Notes: a model not told the origin generated them from the sequence alone. Numbered from the stretch's first letter, positions 42,364 through 51,577 are shown. The stretch is DNA of 64,000 bases from Bradyrhizobium genosp. L (GCF_015624485.1 NZ_CP061378.1:4464001-4528000); one strand, 5' to 3'. Numbers and translations are program-made.

Positions 42364-44781
42364 ATGAGCGCGCTCGATCCGGCCACGACCGCCATCCGGC
42401 TGTTCGACGCCGAACGCGATCTGCATTTCTTTCCGATCCGTCATCACTCGCCGGCTTGTGCCCTGCATCTGCGCGAGGCGCTGCGCGCGATCCGGCCTGC
42501 CGCGGTCCTGATCGAAGGTCCGGTCGATTTCGAGCCGCTGATCGCCGAGCTGCTGGCGCCGGGCGTCGTGCCCCCGGTCGCCATGGTGGCGCTTCCGGAC
42601 AGCGCTGATAAAGGCCGCGGCGGCACCACCTATTATCCGATCTGCCGCCACTCGCCGGAATTCGTCGCGATCCAGGCGGCGTGCGAGCTCGGCGCCACCG
42701 TCCGCTTCATCGACCTGCCGTCACGGCATCCGTCGATGCTGTCCGATCGCCGCGACCGGCCGGATCAGCCGCTGCTGCCGATGCGAGAGTCCATGTTCGA
42801 TCGCGGCGCCTATGTGGAGGCGATGTGCGCGCGGGCCGGCTTTCGCGATGGCCTCGCTCTGTGGGATGGCCTGTTCGAGGCGCGCGCCCGTGGCGGCGAC
42901 TGGCGCAGCTTCTTCGCCAGCGTCGGCGCCTATTGTGCGGCGTTGCGCGCGGCGTCCGATCCGGATGAATTGCGCAGCGACGGCACGCTGGCGCGCGAAG
43001 TCATGATGCGCGCCTGCATCCAGGAGGCGATTGCCGCGCGCTCCGGCCCGATCGCCGTCGTGACCGGCGGCTTCCACACCCCCGCCTTGATCGATGCGCA
43101 ATCCGAGGCGGCGCGCCCGGCCGGCGCCTCCACCCGTTCGAATGCCTGGCTGATCCGATACGACTTCCGCGCGCTCGACCGCCTCAATGGCTACGGCGCC
43201 GGGCTGCCGCTGCCCGGGTTCTACGAGCGGATGTGGGAACGGCTCACGGCGACGCAGGACGACGCGACGGGCTCGCTGACCGAGGAGATCCTGGTCAGCT
43301 TCCGCGCGCATTTGATCGCAACGGAGCCCGCGCTGGCGTTCTCGTTCCCCACATTGCGCTCGATGGTCGAGGCGGCCAGGCGGCTCGCCGAGTTGCGCGG
43401 ACTGTCCGACCCCGGACGCACTGAATTGTTCGACGCGCTGCAGACGTCGGCGATCAAGGAGGAGATCGAGGTCGGTGCGCATCCGCTGCTTACAGCCTTC
43501 AGGACGTTCCTGCAGGGTGATCGATTGGGTGACCTCCCGCCGGGCAGCCGGCTGCCGCCGCTGATCGAACGCGCGCGGGCCGAGGCAAGATCGCTCGGCC
43601 TGTCGCTCGAGGATGCCGTGCCGAAGACGCGCGAGCTCGATATCTACCGCAAGCCGCGCCACGGCCAGACCAGCCGGTTCCTGCATGCGATGCGGCTGGT
43701 CGCGCCGCCCTTCGCCGAGCGCGCCAGGGGCCCCGACCGGGTGCATGGCTTTCGCGCCGACGCGTTGATGGAGATCTGGAGCTATGCCTGGTCGCCCGCG
43801 GTCGAGGCCTCGCTGATCGAGCGGGCGGCCGATGGCGAAACCGTCCGCGATGTTGCCGCCATGATCCTGATCCGGCGTCTTGCCGATCTCGAGACGGAAG
43901 GTCAGCGCAACAATTCCGAGGCGGCGTTCAATCTGCTGAGCATCGCCTTCGATGCCGGGATCGGCAGCGCCGCCGACGCGCTGGTCACCGCCGTCAGCGC
44001 CGCTGTTGGTGCGGACACCAACCTGCGGCGCCTGAGCAATGCGCTGGTGATCGGCCAGGCCTTGAACAGTCGGGCCACGGCGATGCAGTCCGACGCCGCG
44101 TTGCGGGCGTTCGGCGACCTGCTGCCGCCCCTGCTCGATCGGCTGGCGCGGCGCATCGCCGAGCTCCTGCCCGACCTCGCCGCCGTCAACGCCGACAATG
44201 TCGGCGAAGCCATCGGCAGTCTTGCCGCGTTGGCCGAGGCGATGGCCGATCCCGATCCGCCATTTCCGACCGCGCCGCTGCGCGATGCGCTGCAAGGATT
44301 GATGGCCGCCCGGCTCGATCCGCAATTGAACGGCGCCGTGATCGCGCTGGCCGCACTGATCGGGCTGGTCGATGAGCCCGAAGCCGGACGACGCCTGTCG
44401 GCCGCGCTCGCCGGCGCCTTCGAGCGCCCGGGCGAAGCCATCCGCACGCTTTCGGGCGTGATGGCACTGGCGCCGCAGCTGTTCGTCAACGACAGCAGCG
44501 TCATCGAAGCCATCGATCATTTGTTCGGTGCCGTCGACGACGAGGGCTTTCTCGCATTGCTGCCGCAGTTGCGCATGGCCTTTGCCGAATTGAGCCCGCA
44601 GGAGACCGACCGTGTCGCGGCAATCGTCGCTGCGGCACATGGCGCCAGCGAAGACGATCTCGCCATGCTGCAGGATGTCCCGGACGCGCGGGTGCTGTCG
44701 GATCATCTGGCGCTCAGCGAAAGGCTGCGCAGCCAATGGCAGCAGGACGGCCTTATGGCATGGCTGGAGCCCCCGTCATGA
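42364..44781 (+). CDS. DUF5682 family protein, YehM-like
   Basis: 805 residues. The N-terminal half has the family marks HFFPIRHHSPACALHLREAL, AAVLIEGPVDFEPLIAEL, YYPICRHSPEFVAIQAAC and AVVTGGFHTPALID. The paired His near the N-terminus and the late GGFH recall the EreA/ChaN-type (TraB/TIKI) metallo-fold; this is an inference that needs a profile search. The C-terminal half is helical and Ala/Leu-rich. GAGG lies 8 bases before the ATG at 42364; an ATG at 42343 overlapping the previous gene is less likely. Its stop overlaps the next start in an ATGA. Biochemical role unknown. Confidence 0.88.
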   Translation: MSALDPATTAIRLFDAERDLHFFPIRHHSPACALHLREALRAIRPAAVLIEGPVDFEPLIAELLAPGVVPPVAMVALPDSADKGRGGTTYYPICRHSPEFVAIQAACELGATVRFIDLPSRHPSMLSDRRDRPDQPLLPMRESMFDRGAYVEAMCARAGFRDGLALWDGLFEARARGGDWRSFFASVGAYCAALRAASDPDELRSDGTLAREVMMRACIQEAIAARSGPIAVVTGGFHTPALIDAQSEAARPAGASTRSNAWLIRYDFRALDRLNGYGAGLPLPGFYERMWERLTATQDDATGSLTEEILVSFRAHLIATEPALAFSFPTLRSMVEAARRLAELRGLSDPGRTELFDALQTSAIKEEIEVGAHPLLTAFRTFLQGDRLGDLPPGSRLPPLIERARAEARSLGLSLEDAVPKTRELDIYRKPRHGQTSRFLHAMRLVAPPFAERARGPDRVHGFRADALMEIWSYAWSPAVEASLIERAADGETVRDVAAMILIRRLADLETEGQRNNSEAAFNLLSIAFDAGIGSAADALVTAVSAAVGADTNLRRLSNALVIGQALNSRATAMQSDAALRAFGDLLPPLLDRLARRIAELLPDLAAVNADNVGEAIGSLAALAEAMADPDPPFPTAPLRDALQGLMAARLDPQLNGAVIALAALIGLVDEPEAGRRLSAALAGAFERPGEAIRTLSGVMALAPQLFVNDSSVIEAIDHLFGAVDDEGFLALLPQLRMAFAELSPQETDRVAAIVAAAHGASEDDLAMLQDVPDARVLSDHLALSERLRSQWQQDGLMAWLEPPS

Positions 44782-45935
44782 CGTCTGCAAATCCCTCAAA
44801 ATTATCGGCAGAACAGACGCAACGTCTGCTGCGCTGGCGCATGGCGTTGGGGCGCTACGCCGATAATCGGCTCGGCAGCTCCGGCCTGTCGGGCGAAGAT
44901 CTGCGCCGGGATCAACTGCTCGAACGCATCTATGCCGAGCGCGGCCGGCAGCGTGGCCTGCGCCTCGGCAATAACCGCAAGGGCTCGCTCGATCCGAGCC
45001 AGATCACCGTTCCCGATTGGCTGACCGACAGCCGCAAGCTGTTTCCAGCCTCGGTATTCGAGACCATTCAGGGCCACGCGCTGAACGATCTCGGCCTCGC
45101 CGGCCTGTTCGCAGATCCGGCGGCGCTGCAAAAGCTCGAACCCAATCTCGACCTGATGAAGGTGCTGCTCGCCTTCAAGGGCAAAGCGGACAAGAACCTG
45201 GTCGAGGCGATCCGCAGGGTCGTCGATGTCGTGGTCGAGGAGTTGAAGCGGAAGTTGAAGGCCGAGATGGAACGCGCACTGTCCGGCCGGCGCGACCGCT
45301 TTCGCCGCGGCAAGCTCCGATCGGCGGCCAATCTCGATCTGCGCCGCACCATCCGCGACAATCTCCGGCATTTCAGCCCCGAGCACAAAGCCATCATCGC
45401 CGAGCGGCTGCACTTCGTCTCCCGGCAGAAGCGGCGCATGCCGTGGACGATCATCCTGTGCGTCGACCAGAGCGGGTCGATGCTGAACTCGCTGATCCAT
45501 GCCACCGTGATGGCCTCGATCCTCGCCGGGCTCCCGGCGGTCGATGTGCGCTTCGTTGCCTTCGATACCTCGATCGTCGACATGTCGGACAAGCTCGCCG
45601 ATCCGGTCGACCTCCTGCTGTCGGTGCAGCTCGGCGGCGGCACCGACATCGCGCGCGCCATGACTTATTGCGAGAAGCTCGTCGTCAACCCGAGCCGCAC
45701 CGTGATCGCACTGATCAGCGATTTCGAGGAAGGCGGCTCGCTCGCCGAGCTGCTGCGCTGTGTCCGGCGGCTGGCGGAAGCCCGCACCAGGCTGATCGGC
45801 CTTGCCGCGCTCGACACCAATGGCACGGCGGTGTTCAACCGCTCGGCCGCCGAGAAACTGGCCGGCCTCGGCATGCACATCGCGGCGATGACGCCCGACC
45901 GCTTTGCCGAATGGCTGGTCGGCATCATGGATTGA
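44778..45935 (+). CDS. VWA (CoxE-type) protein, YehP-like
   Basis: 385 residues. The N-terminal ~220 residues are helical and basic (GRRDRFRRGKLRSAANLDLR). A C-terminal VWA domain has a complete MIDAS: TIILCVDQSGSMLNSL (D-x-S-x-S, ~res 227), QLGGGTDIARAMTY (Thr) and VIALISDFEEGGSL (Asp). VWA partners of MoxR ATPases carry or select substrates with a metal ion. GGAG precedes the ATG, which overlaps the previous stop by 4 bases. Here all metal-binding residues are intact, unlike the degenerate VWA gene at 7705. Confidence 0.92.
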   Translation: MTSANPSKLSAEQTQRLLRWRMALGRYADNRLGSSGLSGEDLRRDQLLERIYAERGRQRGLRLGNNRKGSLDPSQITVPDWLTDSRKLFPASVFETIQGHALNDLGLAGLFADPAALQKLEPNLDLMKVLLAFKGKADKNLVEAIRRVVDVVVEELKRKLKAEMERALSGRRDRFRRGKLRSAANLDLRRTIRDNLRHFSPEHKAIIAERLHFVSRQKRRMPWTIILCVDQSGSMLNSLIHATVMASILAGLPAVDVRFVAFDTSIVDMSDKLADPVDLLLSVQLGGGTDIARAMTYCEKLVVNPSRTVIALISDFEEGGSLAELLRCVRRLAEARTRLIGLAALDTNGTAVFNRSAAEKLAGLGMHIAAMTPDRFAEWLVGIMD

Positions 45936-45946
45936 GGCCCGCAATC

Positions 45947-48019
45947 ATGTCCGACCTCGTCCCGCTCTATGCCCAGATCGACGAAGCCACGCTGGAAGCG
46001 ATGGCATCGAAGGGCATCGTGCGCCGCGGCCGCACCGACGCGACCAATGTGCAGTTCGATTCGATCGGCGCTGAGGAGATCGTCGGCCGCATCGAAGGGG
46101 CGACGGTCCGGCTCGACGGCAAGGGCCTTGCGAAGGCGCGCTGCACCTGCCCGGCCGCGACCGTCTGCCGGCACAAGATCGCGGTGGTCTTTGCGCTGCG
46201 AGCCCAGGCCGGTGCGCAACCAGCCGCACCGGTGGTCGAGATCGACTGGCCGGCCCGTCTTGCAAGCTTCGACCGGAAGACCCTGCAGGGCGCCGTCGGC
46301 AAGACCGCGCTGCGCGAGGCGATTAGACTGTTCGCGCTCGCCGAGGCCGTAACGGTCGAGGCCGGCGTAGCCTCGCTCAAGGTCGTGCTGCGATCGAGCA
46401 CGGAGGAGATCGAAGTCGCGATCCCCGGCCAGGGCGAGTTCGGATCGATCGCCTCGAGCCTGCCGGAGCGACGCCGGCCCGCGGGCCACGCCGCCGCCCT
46501 GCTCGCCGCCCGCCGCCATTTCGGCCACGAGACCATTGGGATCGACGATGCGGAAGCTGCCGCCGAGCCGAAGGAGTTCGCGGTCGACGCCGCGCTGCTG
46601 GCCGCGATGCGCGATGCGGTCTGCCGCGCCTATGCGCAAGGGTTTGCGGTGCCGTCGCGCGCGCTCGAGGAGCGGCTGATGCTGCTCGCGGTGTCGAGCC
46701 GCGCCGAGGCGATGCCGCGGCTCTCCGCGAGCCTCCGCCGCATCGCCGAGGGACTGGAGGAACGCCGCGCGCGCAACGTCAATCACGACGCGGTCGAGCT
46801 GTTGCGCGAGATCGCCTTCGCCCACGCCCTGCTGCATGCGGTGTCGCAGAGCAAGGATGACGCGCGGCTGCGCAAGCTCGCCGGCACCGTGCGCGCCGAA
46901 TACGAGCCGATCGGCGATGTCGAGCTGACCGGATTGGGCGCCGTGATGTTCGAGACCATCACCGGCGCAGTCGGCGTCACCAGCCATTTCGTCGAACCGG
47001 CGACCGGGCGCCGCTTCACCGCCACGCTGGCGCGCGCCTCGACCCACGACACCCGCTTCGACCCGCGCGAGGCGCACCGCTCCCAGGCAGTCTGGGGCCA
47101 GACGCTGGCGCGGCTGTCGTCATCGACGTTCCGCCTGGCCGGCGCGCAGGCCTCCGCCGCCGGCCGGCTCTCGCTGTCGCAGACGAGCCGCGCCGACCAG
47201 GTGCAGCAGTTCAAGCCCGCCCGCGATCCGATCGCCGCCTGGGCGCAGGATCGCAATGGCCCGCTCGCCGATCTCGCGCATCTGTCCTGGCCGATGCTTG
47301 CCGATCATCTCACGCGCTGCTTCGCGCCGGCGCTCGATGCGCCGCCGCGCGCGGCGCAGCCGGTCGTGCTGCTGCCGAGCCGGGTCGCGCCGGTGGCATT
47401 CGACGACCTGACCCAGCGCCTGCGCTGGCCGTTGATGGACGCCAGCGGCGCGTGGATCTCGCTGTCGCTCGACCATGACGACGAGGGCCGTGGCCTCGGC
47501 GCCCACCGGATCGCCGCGCTCGAAGCCGCACTCGGCGACGGCGCCAACAAGCGGCCGTTCGCCATCGTTGCGGTCGCACGGCCCGAAGGCGGCAAGATGG
47601 TGCTGGAGCCGATGGCGCTGTGGGGCGACACCCAGACGCTGCTCGATTTTCCCGAGCGAAGCCCTGGACAGGCCGGCGACGTGGTCTCCCGCATCATGGC
47701 CGGCCTGCGCCGGAAGGTGGCCCAGTTCGCGCCGCCTCCGCCGTCCGACCTCACCGTGCGCCAGACCTCGCAACTGCTGCAGCGCGGCGTCGATGCGTTG
47801 ATCGGATTCGCTGAAGCCGGCCTTCACGCCTCCGCCCGGGAACGGCTGCTCGCGCCGCTGGCCAAGACCTATCAGCTGGCCTCATTGGCGCCGCTCGCCC
47901 TGTTGCTGTCGCGGACGACGGCGAGCCGCGGCGGCGATACCTCCTCCGCGGCGCTCGCCACCGCCCAGGGCCTGTTCACGCTGCAAAGCTTCACCAGCCG
48001 CTTGCAGGTCTGGACCTGA
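45947..48019 (+). CDS. SWIM zinc-finger protein, YehQ-like (last gene of operon)
   Basis: 690 residues. The SWIM motif C-x-C-x(n)-C-x-H is at ~res 64-76 (ARCTCPAATVCRHKIAVVFAL). The long remainder is helical and Ala/Arg/Leu-rich, with VEIDWPARLASFDRKTLQG following the finger. SWIM fingers bind DNA or proteins. GAGG lies 8 bases upstream of the ATG, 11 bases after the VWA stop. The real protein begins at 45947; the open frame continues far upstream only by overlap with the VWA gene. No gene follows closely, so it ends the operon. Confidence 0.9.
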   Translation: MSDLVPLYAQIDEATLEAMASKGIVRRGRTDATNVQFDSIGAEEIVGRIEGATVRLDGKGLAKARCTCPAATVCRHKIAVVFALRAQAGAQPAAPVVEIDWPARLASFDRKTLQGAVGKTALREAIRLFALAEAVTVEAGVASLKVVLRSSTEEIEVAIPGQGEFGSIASSLPERRRPAGHAAALLAARRHFGHETIGIDDAEAAAEPKEFAVDAALLAAMRDAVCRAYAQGFAVPSRALEERLMLLAVSSRAEAMPRLSASLRRIAEGLEERRARNVNHDAVELLREIAFAHALLHAVSQSKDDARLRKLAGTVRAEYEPIGDVELTGLGAVMFETITGAVGVTSHFVEPATGRRFTATLARASTHDTRFDPREAHRSQAVWGQTLARLSSSTFRLAGAQASAAGRLSLSQTSRADQVQQFKPARDPIAAWAQDRNGPLADLAHLSWPMLADHLTRCFAPALDAPPRAAQPVVLLPSRVAPVAFDDLTQRLRWPLMDASGAWISLSLDHDDEGRGLGAHRIAALEAALGDGANKRPFAIVAVARPEGGKMVLEPMALWGDTQTLLDFPERSPGQAGDVVSRIMAGLRRKVAQFAPPPPSDLTVRQTSQLLQRGVDALIGFAEAGLHASARERLLAPLAKTYQLASLAPLALLLSRTTASRGGDTSSAALATAQGLFTLQSFTSRLQVWT

Positions 48020-48409
48020 TCCGCTTCACGCCGACCTGAAGGCGACGCATGTACCGGGCGTGTTGGCGCGGGGCGCTGCTCCTGACCGACGGGCGCTGCA
48101 GCTCCACTTCGCACGCAGTTGACGGAGATGATCGACGACGATCATGACTTGCTTGGACATACTACCTAAGATAGGACCCTTGCATTCAATTCAACACGAT
48201 TGCATCCTGACATCGACATTACCAACCCCTGGTGACACGAGCGTCATCACGAGACGGCAAACGAGTTGCTCCGCGGACTGGGGGCGGTGTGGATTGGAGC
48301 GCTGCCAAACAATTGCTGCGAAGCCGACTGGCCATTTTCGGGTCCAAACGGCTGCCCCCATGGAACCGCAAATCATATCGCCGTCGGCAAGGCGGCAAAG
48401 AGAGGACTT
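48020..48409. other. Intergenic region between the SWIM gene and the formyltransferase gene
   Basis: 390 bases, less GC-rich than the flanks. It holds a dyad ATGATCG-N4-CGATCAT at 48128-48145. No terminator with a T-run is seen after the SWIM gene and no gene is supported. The promoter of the formyltransferase gene should be here. Confidence 0.45.
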
Positions 48410-49423
48410 TTGAACGAACGTGTTCTCACCAGTCGCACCTTGCCAATTGCTCATGGCGATTTGCGCTTCTGCGTGATCGGCGCTTCGAGCTTTCTGGGCG
48501 CGGCCGTCGATGCGCTGCTACAGGCCGGTATAGCGGTCGTCGCGATAGCAAGCCAATCCGCGCCGGACCAACCGGACGGTGCAATCGAAACCCTGTTGGC
48601 CACTCATGGCCTGCACGAATCCCTTGCCAGCATCATCAGCAGACTTCGTCTTCCGTTCATCGACGCGTCTCGTCCAAACGACGGCGAAACCATCGCAGCC
48701 ATCAAGCAGACGACGGCGAACGCCATCTTTTCGGTCTCGGCCCCGATCATCAGGGCAAACTTCATCGAGGCCTTCGATGGCCTCGTCTTCAATATCCACG
48801 GCTCGAAGCGCTATCGCGGCCGGGCCGGACTGAGCTGGTTGATCCTGAACGACGATCGCCTGTGCGAGGATTCCTGGGTGCTTCACTGGATCGACGCGGG
48901 CATCGATACCGGCGCGGCGATCGTCGAGCAGCCTTTTACATGGTCGAAGATCGCCTACCCGATCGACATCATGTCGGCACAGCAGTCCAGCATCCGCCTG
49001 CTGATCGCCGGCTTCAGCGCTGCGATCGCAACCGATTCCGTGGTCAGCTGGCCGCAGCCCCACGGCCGGCCGTATTTCCCGGCGCTGAAAACCGAACTCG
49101 ACGGCAAGATCGATTGGAGCTGGAATGCAAGCGAGATCGAACGCTGCGTTCGCGCATTCGGTTGGCCCTATCTCGGCGCGAAAACCGTCCTGGTGTCACC
49201 CGATCGCCAGACCCGGCGCGAAATCCATCTCGCGCGTGTCAGAATCGGCACATCCCGAAATCTGCATCCGCTCGCACACGGCGTAGTTCTCGCGCATGGC
49301 AAGAATGGGGTGACCGAGATCGCGTGCAGGGATGGCAGCGTGCTCGTCGACACGGTTCGCGACGGCGCGGGGGAACGGCCGGCCAACGAGGTGATTCGCC
49401 TTGGCTGCCGGCTGACCGCCTGA
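48410..49423 (+). CDS. Formyltransferase family protein (sugar/methionyl-type)
   Basis: 337 residues from the proposed TTG. LRFCVIGASSFLGAAVDALL opens the Rossmann part. The formyltransferase core reads GLVFNIHGSKRYRGRAGLSW (N-x-H catalytic pair) and WIDAGIDTGAAIVEQPF (D-x-G-x-D-T-G, with the catalytic Asp). Family members use N10-formyl-tetrahydrofolate; free-standing ones often formylate amino sugars for surface glycans. The C-terminal half does not clearly match the tRNA-binding domain of Fmt. The start is uncertain: TTG at 48410 has AGAGG close upstream. It converges with a capsule-type gene, so a glycan role is plausible. Confidence 0.82.
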   Translation: MNERVLTSRTLPIAHGDLRFCVIGASSFLGAAVDALLQAGIAVVAIASQSAPDQPDGAIETLLATHGLHESLASIISRLRLPFIDASRPNDGETIAAIKQTTANAIFSVSAPIIRANFIEAFDGLVFNIHGSKRYRGRAGLSWLILNDDRLCEDSWVLHWIDAGIDTGAAIVEQPFTWSKIAYPIDIMSAQQSSIRLLIAGFSAAIATDSVVSWPQPHGRPYFPALKTELDGKIDWSWNASEIERCVRAFGWPYLGAKTVLVSPDRQTRREIHLARVRIGTSRNLHPLAHGVVLAHGKNGVTEIACRDGSVLVDTVRDGAGERPANEVIRLGCRLTA

Positions 49424-49486
49424 CCGCCTCTACGCGTTCGTGGCCGTCATCGAGGCAGCGCGACGCGACATCGCCACGCAGCGGAA

Positions 49487-50932
49487 TTAGCCCGCCTGTT
49501 TCACGAAACGCGGCAGGTGTCGATTGAACGATTGCACAAGCGACTGCACCGCCTTTCGATGCTCCTCGTCGCCAGGATCGAAGTCCTTCCAGGTGAAGTA
49601 GTCTCCGGCCGTACCGGCCGCCACCAGCTTTCTGACGATCTGCCGACGCGTTGCGTCCAAATCCGCGGGCGGTTGCCATGCCTCGATCCGCCCGACGACA
49701 TCGTCGATCTCGCGGAAGCTGCGGACATGCAGGTAATGCTCCTCGTCAGCGTAGTAAGGCTCCGTGACGACAGAGCAAAGTCCGGCGAGTGCGGCCTGGT
49801 ATCCCGTCGTACCCGTGAGCGTAACGCTGACGGCGCATCGCTCGAGAAGGTAGTTGGCAGTGACGCCATAGGGCACGCAAGTCACCGCGGAAAGCTTCGA
49901 CAGCCGCGCGAACAGCCCGCGTTGCCGGAAGCCGAACTGCAGGGGATGATCCTTGATGAAGATATGATAGCCGGCACGACCGAGAACTTCGCAATACCGG
50001 ACGATAGCGTCGTCGTACGCCAGCATGTCCGGCGCTTTCAGCCAATAGTCCAGCGAGGCCTCCGGATACAGCTGAAGCCCGCAAAATACCCGGCGATCTT
50101 TCGGAACGCTCTCCAGCCTCGCCTGCCAGTCTTTTCTCAGAAGACCGAGCACCGCGACATCTGCCGGCCTGACTTTGTGCTTGAGGCGCTTCAAGGCGTC
50201 GATGTAGTGGACATTGAGCGGATCACGCTTGAGGTGGCGCCATGCATTGAAGAATGCGCCGCGCACAGTGTAGAGGGCAAACACCCTCCAAAACCTCCCG
50301 GCGGAAAATCTCTTCGCCTCCCTGACATAGACCGGCGCGAAATCTTTGCTGCACAGGATATTGACTGCTTCGTCCAATTCCGCCCGAGATGGATCCCGAA
50401 GCGGAATAGGCTGCCCGCGCCGTTGAAAGATGACCTGCCCCGGAATAGGCGACGCGGTCATCTCGAGGAAAGCAATGCCGCGCGCCGCTGCGACGCGCGC
50501 CGTGACGTCCAATACGTAGCGATCGATGGTGTAAGTCACGATCAGTCTGGGATCGAGAGCGTCGAAGGCGCTCTCGACCGCCTGCGTCATCCCGCCGATC
50601 ATCTTCAGCGCGAGATCGCGTTCGAGGCTGCGAAGCGAGCGGCACCGCATGATGATGTCGTTGCATCCGGCCTCGCCGAAGCGCGCCACGGCGACCGCGG
50701 CGGCGTCGCCCTTCTTCATGAATCGATAGAAATCCTCGACCAGCGACAGGTCTCCGACGCCGCGCAGGTCGCTCAGCACGGTAACATCAGCAAAATCGAT
50801 CTGCGACGCCAGATACGTCCACCATGGCGTCGTGCTGTGAATCGTGAAGAAGACGATGCGCGGCCTCAACGAATGACCGTGGTCAATCGCTTGCCGACCG
50901 CCAGGAACGGACTGCTGGGTCATTTGATCCAT
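49487..50932 (-). CDS. Capsule/surface-polysaccharide biosynthesis-like protein
   Basis: 481 residues, no signal peptide. It resembles capsule polysaccharide synthesis/export proteins of the KpsC/KpsS type with a glycosyltransferase-like C-terminal domain: LQLYPEASLDYW, HIFIKDHPLQFGFRQRGL and VTLTGTTGYQAALAG, where HPLQ and TGTTGYQA match the usual H-P and S/T-x-x-G-x-x-A. The N-terminal half has VFFTIHSTTPWWTYLASQ. The start may be 50932 or an ATG 9 bases later. It lies alone and converges with the formyltransferase gene; the pair could act on one surface glycan (inference). Confidence 0.75.
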   Translation of the reverse strand: MDQMTQQSVPGGRQAIDHGHSLRPRIVFFTIHSTTPWWTYLASQIDFADVTVLSDLRGVGDLSLVEDFYRFMKKGDAAAVAVARFGEAGCNDIIMRCRSLRSLERDLALKMIGGMTQAVESAFDALDPRLIVTYTIDRYVLDVTARVAAARGIAFLEMTASPIPGQVIFQRRGQPIPLRDPSRAELDEAVNILCSKDFAPVYVREAKRFSAGRFWRVFALYTVRGAFFNAWRHLKRDPLNVHYIDALKRLKHKVRPADVAVLGLLRKDWQARLESVPKDRRVFCGLQLYPEASLDYWLKAPDMLAYDDAIVRYCEVLGRAGYHIFIKDHPLQFGFRQRGLFARLSKLSAVTCVPYGVTANYLLERCAVSVTLTGTTGYQAALAGLCSVVTEPYYADEEHYLHVRSFREIDDVVGRIEAWQPPADLDATRRQIVRKLVAAGTAGDYFTWKDFDPGDEEHRKAVQSLVQSFNRHLPRFVKQAG

Positions 50933-51093
50933 CGTGCAATCATATCCTCGGCGACTGAGCCCGGTTCAAATATCGCCCGCCAGCGAAATCCTGTTGGGCC
51001 CCGATCCAGTCCGGAACCAGTCGCAGGCGCGGGGCGACGCGGCTGTTTGTGCAGCCTGACTGAAATCTCATACAGTTCAACGGATTATACCTT

Positions 51094-51178
51094 TGGTGCG
51101 CTCGGAGGGACTCGAACCCCCACGGTGTTACCCACTGCCACCTCAAGGCAGCGCGTCTACCAATTCCGCCACGAGCGC
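51094..51178 (-). tRNA. tRNA-Leu (anticodon GAG)
   Basis: 85 nt, including an encoded CCA. Acceptor GCGCTCG/CGAGCGC; D arm with GGCGGAATTGGTAGAC; anticodon stem CTGCC/GGCAG around loop TTGAGGT (anticodon GAG, decodes CUC); a long variable arm (TGGGTAACACCGTG) typical of class II leucine tRNA; T arm with GTTCGAGTC. Confidence 0.97.
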
Positions 51179-51274
51179 TGGGATGCCGGATGGAACCCAA
51201 AGGGCGCCGCCGGATCGACGGGGCCATGTAACAAATCACGGATGCAGGGACAAGGCGGTAAGTGAGCGAATTAG

Positions 51275-51517
51275 CTACCTGACATCGGGAGATTTCGGCA
51301 GCATCTGCTTGACTTCGACCGCGATTCGGTTGCGGTCGACCAGCACGACGCCGCTGGCCACCGGGAGGTTGTTGGCGAGGATCTTGACCTCGTCCGCCTC
51401 GGTGGCGTCCAGTTCGATGATGGCGCCGCGGGACAGCCGCATCACCTGGTGAATGGGCATTGTGGTCGTGCCGAGGACCACCATGAGATCTACGCTGACT
51501 TTATCGAGGGTGGCCAC
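51275..51517 (-). CDS. FliN-like SpoA-domain protein (orphan)
   Basis: 80 residues, nearly all one SpoA domain: VSVDLMVVLGTTTMPIHQVM, RLSRGAIIELDATEADEVKI, LVDRNRIAVEVKQML. This is the C-ring protein FliN domain. The usual FliN is longer and lies in a flagellar operon, but none of the flanking genes are flagellar. It starts with GTG at 51517, 60 bases from the divergent lipB. It could be a flagellar motor part encoded away from the main cluster or a related switch-like protein. Confidence 0.85.
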   Translation of the reverse strand: MATLDKVSVDLMVVLGTTTMPIHQVMRLSRGAIIELDATEADEVKILANNLPVASGVVLVDRNRIAVEVKQMLPKSPDVR

Positions 51518-51577
51518 TTCTGCACTGCCGTACGGGAACTAAATGATGGGTTCACCTGACCACGTTAGGGTTAGCCG

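Noticed and set aside
42721..44736. 671-codon minus-strand frame opposite the DUF5682 gene
   Set aside because: No motif, strong Gln/Arg bias, and it covers a gene coupled translationally to both neighbours.
45017..45946. Upstream 310 codons of the frame that contains the SWIM gene
   Set aside because: This part overlaps the VWA gene out of frame and is Arg/Pro-rich. The ribosome site and domain start place the SWIM protein at 45947.
49517..51265. 582-codon + strand frame opposite the capsule-type gene and over the tRNA
   Set aside because: It runs through a tRNA gene and a real gene on the opposite strand; no domain.
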